Assembly: GCA_030432905.1 (NCBI GenBank)
Contig: JAUILU010000003.1
Coordinates: forward strand, 1 to 64,000
DNA length: 64,000 nt
Origin: Phycisphaerae bacterium
Lineage (GTDB): Bacteria; Planctomycetota; Phycisphaerae; Phycisphaerales; UBA1924
Direction: 5' to 3'
Within the stretch, counting starts at the first letter, position 1, and each line of letters opens with the position of its first letter. Below the pieces are notes generated by a model that saw nothing but the letters and a program-made list of their open reading frames with translations, did no database searches and had not been told where the DNA came from. Below are positions 8,948 to 17,844 of the stretch, one piece after another. The translations under genes and the position numbers were made by a program.

Positions 8948-9610
8948 ATGAACAACGACAGATCCAAAAACACCATCGTGACAACCGACGACCCGCGTCG
9001 GCTCAGCCCGATCGAGGCGGCGATCATGGACTGGTGCAACCTCGCGCACGCTGCACGCACCCGCGGTGATCAAGATGCACTCGCCGAGATCAGCTCGGAA
9101 CTCAACACACTCATCCGTAAGTACGACGAGACCGACGGCGACGGCCACGCGAACCCGGCATGGGCAAGACCCAACCAGCGCGCGCTCGCGCTCTCGGCGC
9201 GAGGCAAGATCGAAGAAGCGGTCGAGGTCGAGATGATCGCTGCCAAGTACGCCGACACCGACAGACGCAAGGAAGTCAGCTTCGGCAACATCGCGGACCG
9301 GCTCGTTCGGCTCGATCGCGCAGAGGAAGCCATCGAGTGGTTCCTCAAGGCTTGGGATGCGGCTCCCGCGAGCGTGCCCGTCATGATGACCGGCGCCAGG
9401 GCGTTCTTTGACGCAGGCCATTCCGACGACGCGAACGAAGTGTTCGCTGCGCTCGGTAATCTCGAGGACCTGCTCGAGCCTGGAACGGATCTGTACTCGT
9501 ACCTGCGTTTCGACGACAGCCTTCTCGATATGGCGCCGCACCTACCGGCACTCGATGCGCTGTACCGCAAGCTCGCATCATCGATGCACGACGCGGAGGG
9601 CGAGAAATGA
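8948..9610 (+). CDS. TPR-like helical protein
   Basis: The 220-residue cytosolic protein begins at an ATG preceded by AAAGGGA at a good distance; the frame is open far upstream, but that part is shadow. The region from about residue 75 onward shows TPR-like helical pairs (RALALSARGKIEEAVEVEM, NIADRLVRLDRAEEAIEWF, ARAFFDAGHSDDANEVFAAL). The N-terminal 45 residues (IEAAIMDWCNLAHAARTRGD) are also helical. The stop overlaps the start of the next gene (ATGA), so the two are made together. It could hold or modulate the sigma-like partner; that is inference. Confidence 0.75.
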   Translation: MNNDRSKNTIVTTDDPRRLSPIEAAIMDWCNLAHAARTRGDQDALAEISSELNTLIRKYDETDGDGHANPAWARPNQRALALSARGKIEEAVEVEMIAAKYADTDRRKEVSFGNIADRLVRLDRAEEAIEWFLKAWDAAPASVPVMMTGARAFFDAGHSDDANEVFAALGNLEDLLEPGTDLYSYLRFDDSLLDMAPHLPALDALYRKLASSMHDAEGEK

Positions 9611-10356
9611 AAGACCCAAAGTTTGAAGTCGAATTCTGGGCATTGTTCGACGAACGATGCAGACCAGCGATCGAGAATGCGTGCCGGAACCATCTGTACC
9701 GCATGCGGAACACCTGCGTTGATGCCGACGACATGGTTTCGTGGGCAAACTGCCGTGTGTGGAAGATGATCGAGGATCGTCCGAACGAGCTGCTGACCGA
9801 GAGCCTGTCCGCCGAGCAGTGCGCGGATCGGGTGTGCAACGCTTCGCAGATGCTCGCACGATGGGCCTACCTGGCTCATGTCCGAAAGAGCACGCGGATA
9901 GCCGAGAACGAGCGGGCCTGCGACATGGAACGCATCCGCCAGCTCGCGACCACGAAGTCGAGCACGCCCAGAATCGAGAAATCGGAATCGACCAAAGCCG
10001 CGATCGAGACGCTGCGGAGCCGGCTCAACGCCGACCTGCGTGGCAAGCTCGCCGCGAGTTGGAAGAACCCGACAGAACGCGAGCGCGTTGGCGACGCGCT
10101 CGACGCCAACCGAGCAGAAGACCGAGAGCTGCGAGATTCCGTGGCCTCGGGTGAGATCCGTACAAACACAGTTGAAAAAATGCGTTCACGCAGTCTGCAC
10201 AGGAGCAGAGACATTATGAAATCGCTTCGCAAAAACATCGCCGTCCTGCTGCTGGGGCTGAGCCTCTCGGTTGTGACAACTTCATCCGCGTTCGCTTCCG
10301 GCGGTGACGACGACGGCGGCGAGCAGACCGGCGGCAGAAGCATCGTCGCCGAGTAG
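9607..10356 (+). CDS. Sigma-70-like protein with a C-terminal hydrophobic segment
   Basis: I read this 249-residue protein as a divergent ECF-like sigma factor. Residues 38-54 (VDADDMVSWANCRVWKM) resemble region 2 (typically DAEDLVQETFLRVW), and 183-209 (IRTNTVEKMRSRSLHRSR...) resemble the region 4 recognition helix (GISVNTVKSRLHRAR). Right after this comes IAVLLLGLSLSVVTTSSAFA (about 211-230), then a short acidic tail. So the protein may be tethered to the membrane by its C-terminus. Alternatively, AGGAG at 10201-10205 sits ten bases before an in-frame ATG at 10216, which would start a separate 46-residue exported peptide. Both readings share the same frame. It is coupled to the TPR gene by ATGA. 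Confidence 0.65.
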   Translation: MKDPKFEVEFWALFDERCRPAIENACRNHLYRMRNTCVDADDMVSWANCRVWKMIEDRPNELLTESLSAEQCADRVCNASQMLARWAYLAHVRKSTRIAENERACDMERIRQLATTKSSTPRIEKSESTKAAIETLRSRLNADLRGKLAASWKNPTERERVGDALDANRAEDRELRDSVASGEIRTNTVEKMRSRSLHRSRDIMKSLRKNIAVLLLGLSLSVVTTSSAFASGGDDDGGEQTGGRSIVAE

Positions 10357-10402
10357 AACGCAGCACGCGACCAAAGCAGAACTCCTCTCTCCCCCCCAAG
10401 AA

Positions 10403-10445
10403 CATGCCCCCGGATTTGTCCAAACAGGACGTATCCGGGGGCATG
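10403..10445. terminator. Perfect 13-bp GC-rich hairpin between convergent genes
   Basis: CATGCCCCCGGAT (10403-10415) is the exact reverse complement of ATCCGGGGGCATG (10433-10445), and GTCC/GGAC inside the loop can extend the structure. It lies between the stops of the sigma-like gene and the repeat-protein gene. Neither strand has a U-tract after it, so it is not a classic intrinsic terminator; a bidirectional transcript-end stabiliser is possible. Confidence 0.7.
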
Positions 10446-10498
10446 CAGGTAAAGACACGGTCTCTACCTCTGCTGAGGCAGTGGTTGTGGCACTGGCT

Positions 10499-13400
10499 TT
10501 ACGGGCAGCCGGCGTTGAAATTGCCAACCCACGCCGAGAAGTCGGTTGGTGTCACCATGCCGTCGAGGTTCTGGTCGGCGACCGGGTTGCTGGTGTTGTA
10601 CGCACCAACCCAAGCGGTGAAGTCGGTAGGCGTCACCATGCCGTCAAGGTTTACGTCTGCGATGCAGCGTGTGACAAGACGGACCTGGGTCGGCTCGTAG
10701 AGGATTCGCGTGATGAGATTTCCATCGACGATGAGGTTTTCGGTGTCGAATGTGCCGACCACGTTACCGGCGGTGAGGATGGTGTAGTCGATCTGGTTGC
10801 CGATCTCGAACGCCGGGATGGTGACGACATCGAGTGTGCCGCCGAGGTTTGCGGTGCCTGTGATCGCGAAGCGGTCTGACTGGTTTGAGTTACCGACCTC
10901 GATGGTCATGGAACCACCAGCGCCGAACGTGACATCACCAGAAGCGTCGAGCGTACCGATGGCGTCTTTGCCCGGGGCGATGAGGCCGTCGTTGACGAAC
11001 TCGGTATCGATGGTGCCAAGACCAGAGATGGTGTGTCCGGGTCCGTTGGTGACGATGCCGGGTCCGTCGATCTGGCTGTTGCCGAAGCCTGCTTCGAGAC
11101 GGACCTCGCCGCCGCCGGCGGTGTTGAGGAAGCCGTCAGCCGGGAACGCGATGATGCCGTCTGCCGAGGACTGAATGGGGTTCACCGAGAGGAAGCCGTT
11201 GTTCACAAACCCATTGCCCGCCACGGTCAATGTATCAGCGGCGTTGATTACGCCGGGTGCGTTGCTGATGACATCGACGAAGGTCGCCGGGCCGTCGACA
11301 ATGTAGCTGCCGGCACCCGACGCTTCGATGCTGCCGCCGGTCAGAGTTGCACCACCAATGAACCGCACAAGCCCCTCGTCGGCGTGGAGGTTACCCGCGC
11401 CGGTCTGGGTGAGGTTCATCGTCGACAATTCGAGGATTGAGCCGCCGATGGCAGACATCACGCCTGAGTTGGTCTTGTCCTGACCTTCGATGTCCAGAAC
11501 ATTCCCAGAGACCGATACCGTAACGTCCGCGACCACAGTGCCCTGATTATCCATTGCCGCGTTGATGCTGCCTACTCCGCGAATCGTGTGATCAGGTCCG
11601 TGGGCGACTACAAAGGTCGGGTCAGTGTTAATCTGAGTGTTCGCGAAAGCGGAGCGCATCCGGATCTCGCCAGAGCCATCCAGTGCGGCGTTGTTTGTGA
11701 ACTGAAGAATCGAGTCCGCCGCCGACCCGGTGGGGTTCATCTGCATCACGCCGTTGTTGACCAAGCCATCGGCGTCGACAGTGATCGTGTGGCTCGCGTT
11801 GATGAGCGAGGGCCCATTGAGGACGACACCACTCAGGAGTGAAGTTCCGACGCCGGTGTTGAGCGTACCGGCCCCGACCGCGAGATACTGGCCACCTTCG
11901 ATTGTGGCGTTGTACAGCCTGATGTTGCCCTCGTTTGCCAGCAACGTGCCGCCAAGGCCTTCGCCGTCATTCTGGAAGATAGTTACACCATCGATATCGA
12001 GGATGCTGCTCGGATCGGCAGCCATGATGTTGTTGTTGACCTTGTCGTTGACCTGGATTTCCATATTGATGCCGGACACCGAGACCGACGAATCGGCACG
12101 GATCTCGCCGTTGTTGACCATCGCTGCATTGATTGAACCCACGCCTCGAATAGTGTGAGTCGCGCCGTGCGTCACAACCGACTCGTCGACGCTATCGATG
12201 ATCGAGTTATCAAATGCGGAACGCATCTGGATCTCGCCTGTCCCGGCAAGCGATGCCGACTCCGTGAAGCGAAGGACCGAATCCGCCGAGGACCCGGTCG
12301 GATTGAGCTGCATCACGTTGTTGTTGGTCAGACCGTTTGTATCGACGGTCACAAAGGTACCCGGATCAACCATCGATGGGCCGTTCAAGGTGACACCGTT
12401 GAGCTGTTGAGTTCCGTTGTCAGAGCGAAGCAGGCCGCCGCCGGGAGCTGAGTACGTACCACCAAGGATGACACCGTTGTTGAGCTGGATCTCTCCGCCG
12501 TTGCTGACGAGCTGCCCGCCGCCGAGTTGATCAACTGTGACTGTTTGCACCCGAAGGTTGCTTCCGGCTTCGGCGGTCATCACGCCGTTGTTGACTTTGT
12601 TCTCACTCTGGAGATCCAGCACGTTGCCTGACACCGAGATCGAAACATCAGCGCTCACGGTGCCGTTGTTGATGAGACTGGCGTGGATATCGCCGACACC
12701 CCTGATCGTGTGCGAGGCGCCCTGAGTGACGGTCATGCCGATTTCGGTATTGAACTGCGCATTGTCTTCGAGCGTTCTCATCTGAACTTCACCAGATCCG
12801 ACAAGCACGCCGGTATCTAGGAACGTCATAATCGAGTTTGCAGTAGAGCCCGAACGGTTCAGCATAATGACGCCGTCGTTAATCAGCCCCGAACCGGTGA
12901 TATCAAGACTGCCTGCCGGGTCAACGTCGATAAATCCATTGTTGGTCACGCTGTCGAGTGTGGCAGTGCCCCCGCTGAGCACGTTGAACTCGCCGGTCCC
13001 TTCAGTGTCGATCGTGCCGCCAAGGATCATGGCATCGGACGGGCTCACGTTGACAAAGCCGCCGTTTGCAGCCACGAGCGAACCGCCTGCGGTCTGATCG
13101 ATGATCGTGCTCACAAGGCTCAGAATTGAACCCGATTCACCTCGCATCAGCGAGTTGTTGGTCACGTCGTTTCGGATATCGAGCGAGTTGCCCGACACTG
13201 AAACCGCGATGTTGCCCGCGATCAGACCGTTGTTGACGAGCACTGTGTTGAGCTGACCGGCACCCTGGATGGTGTGGCCCGCACCGTTGGTGAGGATGCC
13301 TACTCCATCAATCTGAGAGTTGTCAGAAGAGGTTCGAAGGTTAATCACACCGGTGCCGCTGATTGAGTGGGCCCCGTCGATCTGAAGAATGCTATTGGCT

Positions 13401-13744
13401 GTCGAACCGTTCGGGTTGAGCTGGATGATCCCGTTGTTGGTCGAGGCTGCGCCGACAAGCTCAAGAATCCGAGCGGGCGCTACCGAGACAATGGCGTCCG
13501 GATTGGTCACATGAATCTCGTCGATCGAGACACTGATCCCGTTGAGGTTGACGGTGTATGCGGTGCCCAGACCGAAAACCGCCGACTGCCCGGGCGCCGT
13601 TGGAACCGCAGCGTCCCAGTTACCCATCGTGCTCCAGAAACCGCCGCCGGAGTTTGTCCAGTTTGACACCTGGCCCGCCGCATTGGTGGTCATAAGAGCC
13701 GCCATGAGAGCCGCTGCGCCCGATAGCTTGGTTGGTTTCATCAT
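10499..13744 (-). CDS. Secreted beta-repeat protein with C-terminal double dockerin-like motif
   Basis: The 1081-residue protein has a signal peptide (MMKPTKLSGAAALMAALMTT, cleaved near AAG-QV) and a Gly/Asn/Thr/Val-rich, beta-helix-like body with about five units of some 186 residues starting near 103, 288, 473, 662 and 847. Each begins with NNGVMQLNPTGSSADSIL-like sequence and contains GATHTIRGVGSINA and VSVSGNVLDI. A barrel-like linker (940-1025) leads to two calcium-loop repeats, DVNLDGMVTPTDFTAWV and DQNLDGMVTPTDFSAWV, ending in NAGCP. This resembles the GC-type dockerin ending seen in Phycisphaerae. It is probably a large surface or matrix protein. It is divergent from the ECF sigma/kinase pair. 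Confidence 0.85.
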   Translation of the reverse strand: MMKPTKLSGAAALMAALMTTNAAGQVSNWTNSGGGFWSTMGNWDAAVPTAPGQSAVFGLGTAYTVNLNGISVSIDEIHVTNPDAIVSVAPARILELVGAASTNNGIIQLNPNGSTANSILQIDGAHSISGTGVINLRTSSDNSQIDGVGILTNGAGHTIQGAGQLNTVLVNNGLIAGNIAVSVSGNSLDIRNDVTNNSLMRGESGSILSLVSTIIDQTAGGSLVAANGGFVNVSPSDAMILGGTIDTEGTGEFNVLSGGTATLDSVTNNGFIDVDPAGSLDITGSGLINDGVIMLNRSGSTANSIMTFLDTGVLVGSGEVQMRTLEDNAQFNTEIGMTVTQGASHTIRGVGDIHASLINNGTVSADVSISVSGNVLDLQSENKVNNGVMTAEAGSNLRVQTVTVDQLGGGQLVSNGGEIQLNNGVILGGTYSAPGGGLLRSDNGTQQLNGVTLNGPSMVDPGTFVTVDTNGLTNNNVMQLNPTGSSADSVLRFTESASLAGTGEIQMRSAFDNSIIDSVDESVVTHGATHTIRGVGSINAAMVNNGEIRADSSVSVSGINMEIQVNDKVNNNIMAADPSSILDIDGVTIFQNDGEGLGGTLLANEGNIRLYNATIEGGQYLAVGAGTLNTGVGTSLLSGVVLNGPSLINASHTITVDADGLVNNGVMQMNPTGSAADSILQFTNNAALDGSGEIRMRSAFANTQINTDPTFVVAHGPDHTIRGVGSINAAMDNQGTVVADVTVSVSGNVLDIEGQDKTNSGVMSAIGGSILELSTMNLTQTGAGNLHADEGLVRFIGGATLTGGSIEASGAGSYIVDGPATFVDVISNAPGVINAADTLTVAGNGFVNNGFLSVNPIQSSADGIIAFPADGFLNTAGGGEVRLEAGFGNSQIDGPGIVTNGPGHTISGLGTIDTEFVNDGLIAPGKDAIGTLDASGDVTFGAGGSMTIEVGNSNQSDRFAITGTANLGGTLDVVTIPAFEIGNQIDYTILTAGNVVGTFDTENLIVDGNLITRILYEPTQVRLVTRCIADVNLDGMVTPTDFTAWVGAYNTSNPVADQNLDGMVTPTDFSAWVGNFNAGCP

Positions 13745-13794
13745 CTCTTGATCTCCTTTACCTGCATTACGCCGATTCGGTGATAAACCACCGA

Positions 13795-13828
13795 TTCTGT
13801 GGTACTCTGTTCAGGAAAACCCCTATAT
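13795..13828 (+). promoter_or_regulatory. Possible ECF-type promoter for the sigma/kinase operon
   Basis: GATTCTGTGGTACTCTGTT begins at 13793; GGTAC (13801-13805) would be a -35 and, after 17 bases, CTATAT (13823-13828) a -10. The same ATTYTGTGGWAY block occurs before two other + strand genes in the window. A position about 105 bp ahead of the sigma start would fit autoregulation. Similarity is by eye only. Confidence 0.4.
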
Positions 13829-13932
13829 GGTCATACGTGACCGGGTTCTTCGTTTAGCGAGCCCGAGGGTCGCTGCAGGAAGTAGCGAGATCTGATCCCC
13901 GAGGGGGCCACGGAAGAGAAGTTTTTATTTCC

Positions 13933-14520
13933 ATGGGCGAAGCGGACATCACAACCCATTCCACTCCAACGGGTTCCGAGGCCCAGCACCCAGCTCCCGG
14001 GACGTGCCCGCCGGAGCTTCTGACGGCGGTCTATGACCGACTTCGGACCATGGCACGTGCGAAGATGACCTCGGAGCGGGCCGACCACACGCTCCAAGCC
14101 ACGGCCTTGGTCCATGAGGCTTTCCTCAAGCTCGCCGCGACGCCCGATGTCCGCTGGTCCGGGCCTCGCCAGTTCTACGGGGCAGCTGCCGAGTCGATGA
14201 GGCGGATCCTGATCGACCACGCCCGGCACCGCAACAGCCAGAAACGAGGCGGCAAGGAACTGCACTTCCAACTCGACGAAAACACGATCGGCATCACCCC
14301 TGAACTCCGGTCGCTCGAAGCACTCCAGATGGCACTCGAAGAACTCCAGGAACGCGACGCGAGGATGCACGAGATCGTGATGCTCCGCTACTTCGCCGGG
14401 CAGTCGGTCGAGCAGACCGCGGAGCTCATGGAGCTCTCGCCTCGAACCGTCAAGCGCGAGTGGTCGGTTGCGCGGGCGTGGCTTCGGACAAAGCTCGGTG
14501 CGGGTAGGCTTGGGGAATGA
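13933..14520 (+). CDS. ECF-type RNA polymerase sigma factor
   Basis: The 195-residue protein has region 2 in LLTAVYDRLRTMARAKM through TALVHEAFLKLA (about 30-75), the RRILIDHARHRNSQKRG stretch characteristic of the planctomycete ECF sigma family, and region 4 in MLRYFAGQSVEQTAELMELS followed by RTVKREWSVARAWLR. It redirects RNA polymerase to a small regulon. Its stop overlaps the kinase start (ATGA), the standard arrangement for planctomycete sigma/kinase pairs, which suggests that the kinase controls it or that both answer one signal. No anti-sigma gene is adjacent. Confidence 0.92.
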   Translation: MGEADITTHSTPTGSEAQHPAPGTCPPELLTAVYDRLRTMARAKMTSERADHTLQATALVHEAFLKLAATPDVRWSGPRQFYGAAAESMRRILIDHARHRNSQKRGGKELHFQLDENTIGITPELRSLEALQMALEELQERDARMHEIVMLRYFAGQSVEQTAELMELSPRTVKREWSVARAWLRTKLGAGRLGE

Positions 14521-17297
14521 GCCAAGATCAGCAGAACTGGGACCGCGTGAAGGACATCGTTGCGTCGGCGTTCGAGCTCCCGAAGTGTGAGCGGTCGGCG
14601 TTCGTAGCCCAGCAGTGCGCCGGCGACGCGGAGCTGCTTGCAAGCGTGAACGCCCTGCTCGCAGACGATGAAGACGATGACACCGGCGAGGTGCTCAGCA
14701 CTGATCTGGATATTCTCGTAGGAGTCACCCCCCTGCCCGATGTTTCAGGCCTTACAGATTTCGATGGCTTCAACATCCAACGCCTCCTCGCACGTGGCGG
14801 CACGAGCGACGTCTACCTCGCCAAGCAGCAGCACCCGGAACGCAGCGTGGCGATCAAGGTCTTCCGTGCCGGTCTGAGCAGCAACAGGCAGCTCGAACGA
14901 TTTCAGAGCGAGGTCGAGATCCTGGCGAGGCTTGAGCACCCGTACATCGCCGCGATCTATGCCGCGGGGATGAGCGACAAGGTGGCGCCCGTGCCGTTGC
15001 CTTATCTTGCGATGGAGTACATCGAGGGCGAGCCTCTGACAGATTTCGCCCGTTCGCAAGCCTACGACACCGACGACAAAATCAAACTCGTTTCACTCGT
15101 CTGTCAGGGCATTCACGGCGCGCACCAGCGAGGCGTGATCCACCGCGATCTGAAGCCGGCGAACATCTTTGTCAAACCCGACGGCACGCCGAAGATCCTC
15201 GATTTCGGCATCGCGCGACTCGCAACGCAAGACGGCTCGCGCGGCGGGCACACCATGACCGGCGAACTCGTCGGCACGCTCGCCTACATGAGCCCTGAAC
15301 AACTCGGTCCGGACGGGGACCTGATCGATATCCGCACGGACGTGTATTCGCTCGGCGTTATCCTGTTCGAGATGCTCGCGGGCAGGCCGGCGTTCGACAC
15401 GAGCGCGAGCTCAATCCCGGAAACGATGAAGCAGATCGAAGCGGGCTCGGTGCCGACACTCCGGAGTCTCGGAATCCATGTGCCTGCAGATCTCGAAGCG
15501 GTTTTAAGCAAGGCAACATCGCGAGAGCCAGAACTCAGGTACGACTCGGCGGCAGCCTTCGCAGCTGACCTTAATCGACTTCTCACGGGCGAGGCTGTTG
15601 AAGCACACCCGCCAACCACGATGTACCGGCTTCGCAAGTTCGCTGGCCGAAACAAGGCGATGGTGACTGCTGGCTCGATCGCGACCTCGCTGACGCTTGC
15701 TCTGACCGCCGCTTCGGTTGTCGGGTTCGTGTCGGCCTCACAGGAACGCGACGCGGCTATTGAAGCTAGAGCGATCGCCGATTCAGAAACCGAACGCGCC
15801 ACCGAACAGGCGAGAATCGCCGAGGAAGCGCTCGGCAGGGAACAAACGATCGGCGAGTACATCAAGCGGATGCTGACCTCGGTCTCGCCGGTCAACCACG
15901 GCCCAGACGCACGGGTTGCCGACGTGATCGCAACTTGGGGTGACGACATCGATTCGTCGTTCCCGAACAACTCCGACACCCGCGCCAGACTCCACGCGCT
16001 GCTTGGTGACACGTACTTTGCGCTCGGGCAATTCAACGAGGCCCTGCTGCACTTCCGTGCCGCATTCGAGATCGTGGCGCCGAACAACACGAACCCGCAC
16101 GTGCCGCTGATCGATCTCTACACGGGGCTGATCAATACGCTCATGTTCCTCGGAGAACTCGATGAAGCCGAACAACTGCTCGACACGGCGCTCCCGATGG
16201 CCGTTGAGGAGTACGGCATCAACGACCCGATGACGCTCGCGCTACGCGAGTCCGAAGCCGAGTGGTACCGGCTCAAAGGCGACCTTGACACATCGGTCGA
16301 GAAATTCAAGATCCTCGCTGCGGATTCCAAAGAATCGCTCGGTGAAAGCTCGAACCAGCACATGACCGCGCTCGGCGGCGTGGTCAGGTCACTGCTCGAG
16401 GACCAGAAGTCAACCGAAGCTGTAGAGGTCTTGCGCGGGCTGATCGTGCTGCGCGAAACACACATGGGGCGAGAGCACCCTACCACACTCATCGCGTTCG
16501 GCAACCTCGGCACCGCTCTGAACGACATCGGGGAATTCGAAGAAGCCGTGAGTGTTCTCGAAGAGAACATCCAGATCGGCGAACGCGTGCTGGGCGAGCT
16601 GCATCACACGGTCCGGACATCGCGTGGCGGTCTTATTGATTCGCTCCACAGAGTCGGCAGATCAGACGAGGCCCTCGCACTCTCCTGGCGCGTCGTTGAA
16701 GACGACCGGGCGGTTTATGGCGACGACCACCCGGACGTCGCTGTCTCGCTCAACAACGTCGCGGCCATGCTGCTGGAACTCGAACGATTCGAGGAAGCGC
16801 TCGAGCTTACAGAGGACGTGCACGAGCGGCTAACTCGACACCTTGGTGCCACACACCCGCGCACGCTTGTTGCGCTCGGCAATCACGCGATCGCGATTCA
16901 AGGCGTCGGCAGGCTCAGTAACGCGGCCGAGGTTTTAACACAGCTGCATCAACTTCTCTTGGACACGTTCGGGCCGCTGGACGGGCAGACGATCGTGGCC
17001 GGGAACAACCTCGCCATGCTCTGGCTGGAGATCGAAGAGTACCAGCAGGGCGCCGACTTGCTCCGGGATGTCATCGCCGCGGGGCACGAGAGCCCGGAGT
17101 GCCCGCTGTTCTACATCGGGATTTTCGAGCGAAACCTAGCGCGCTGCTTGATGGGTTTGGAGCAGTACCCTGAGGCAGAAGAGCACCTGCTCAACTCCGC
17201 CGAGATCCTCAAGGATTCACCGCCTCAGTTTGTTGAGCGCACGCAAGAGTTCCTCGACGAGCTCTACTCGAAATGGACCCCGCCTGCTGCGCCTTAG
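14517..17297 (+). CDS. Transmembrane Ser/Thr protein kinase with TPR sensor region
   Basis: The 926-residue protein has a short helical N-terminus, a Hanks-type kinase domain (about 86-357) and a long TPR region. The glycine loop is [13 protein letters not shown] (91-103), the ATP lysine is in VAIK (114), the catalytic loop HRDLKPAN is at 209-216, DFG at 229-231 and SPEQ at 259-262, so it should be active. A membrane helix at about 381-407 ([20 protein letters not shown]) is followed by an Ala/Glu-rich coiled stretch and TPR repeats from about 485 to 920, probably outside the cytoplasm. Kinase and ECF sigma are translationally coupled. The 3' end overlaps the convergent lipoprotein gene by four bases. 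Confidence 0.93.
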   Translation: MSQDQQNWDRVKDIVASAFELPKCERSAFVAQQCAGDAELLASVNALLADDEDDDTGEVLSTDLDILVGVTPLPDVSGLTDFDGFNIQRLLARGGTSDVYLAKQQHPERSVAIKVFRAGLSSNRQLERFQSEVEILARLEHPYIAAIYAAGMSDKVAPVPLPYLAMEYIEGEPLTDFARSQAYDTDDKIKLVSLVCQGIHGAHQRGVIHRDLKPANIFVKPDGTPKILDFGIARLATQDGSRGGHTMTGELVGTLAYMSPEQLGPDGDLIDIRTDVYSLGVILFEMLAGRPAFDTSASSIPETMKQIEAGSVPTLRSLGIHVPADLEAVLSKATSREPELRYDSAAAFAADLNRLLTGEAVEAHPPTTMYRLRKFAGRNKAMVTAGSIATSLTLALTAASVVGFVSASQERDAAIEARAIADSETERATEQARIAEEALGREQTIGEYIKRMLTSVSPVNHGPDARVADVIATWGDDIDSSFPNNSDTRARLHALLGDTYFALGQFNEALLHFRAAFEIVAPNNTNPHVPLIDLYTGLINTLMFLGELDEAEQLLDTALPMAVEEYGINDPMTLALRESEAEWYRLKGDLDTSVEKFKILAADSKESLGESSNQHMTALGGVVRSLLEDQKSTEAVEVLRGLIVLRETHMGREHPTTLIAFGNLGTALNDIGEFEEAVSVLEENIQIGERVLGELHHTVRTSRGGLIDSLHRVGRSDEALALSWRVVEDDRAVYGDDHPDVAVSLNNVAAMLLELERFEEALELTEDVHERLTRHLGATHPRTLVALGNHAIAIQGVGRLSNAAEVLTQLHQLLLDTFGPLDGQTIVAGNNLAMLWLEIEEYQQGADLLRDVIAAGHESPECPLFYIGIFERNLARCLMGLEQYPEAEEHLLNSAEILKDSPPQFVERTQEFLDELYSKWTPPAAP

Positions 17298-17827
17298 CCG
17301 CCGACCTTGTAGATCCCGGTGGCGTTGATCGCGAGGACAGCTTCTGACGGCCGGGGCCTGACGGTTCCGACGACCACGATCTCGTCGAGCTCGTCGAACC
17401 CGTAGTCACGCAGATTCAGTGCCATCGCTTTGCCCTCGTCGTCAACCAGCATAATGCTCGCGTTGTTCGCGGTGATCGTGTCGGGAGTTTCGCAGCAGTA
17501 GTCCCAGGGCGTCGTGCACATATCACCCGGATTGTCCGCGCAGCTGGGGATCGCGGTGTCCATGATCACGAAGATCGCCGAATCGGCACTGAGCGGTTCT
17601 TTCCGGCCGCCGATCTTGCCGCGGATTGTGATCTCTTCGCCCTCGGCAGCTGTGAGCTTGGCATCGGCGACGCCTTTCGCATCTGCCGGCTCGGCGTCGA
17701 GAACCCACGCCGCGTTTGTAACCACGGGCGTACCGGTGTTCGTACTGGCTTGCTGCTCTTCTTTGCCGCAGCCGGTGATCGCGAGCGTAGTTGAAACGGC
17801 ACAAAGAGCGATGATTCTGGTAAGCAT
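17294..17827 (-). CDS. Lipoprotein at the end of the ABC export operon
   Basis: From the ATG at 17827 the product has 177 residues with a lipoprotein signal ending in LAITGC (Cys20). The mature domain has a beta-rich look: a strand around EITIRGKIGG, a CADNPGDMC...WDYCCE cysteine group that could bind metal or form disulfides, and a last part (DELDEIVVVGTVRPRP) like an OB-fold nucleic-acid or ligand domain. I do not recognise a named family. It lies 17 bp downstream of the permease gene and is probably co-transcribed. The cysteine cluster matches the Cys-rich protein at the head of the operon. Confidence 0.75.
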   Translation of the reverse strand: MLTRIIALCAVSTTLAITGCGKEEQQASTNTGTPVVTNAAWVLDAEPADAKGVADAKLTAAEGEEITIRGKIGGRKEPLSADSAIFVIMDTAIPSCADNPGDMCTTPWDYCCETPDTITANNASIMLVDDEGKAMALNLRDYGFDELDEIVVVGTVRPRPSEAVLAINATGIYKVGG

Positions 17828-17844
17828 GTACGGACTCCTATCTA

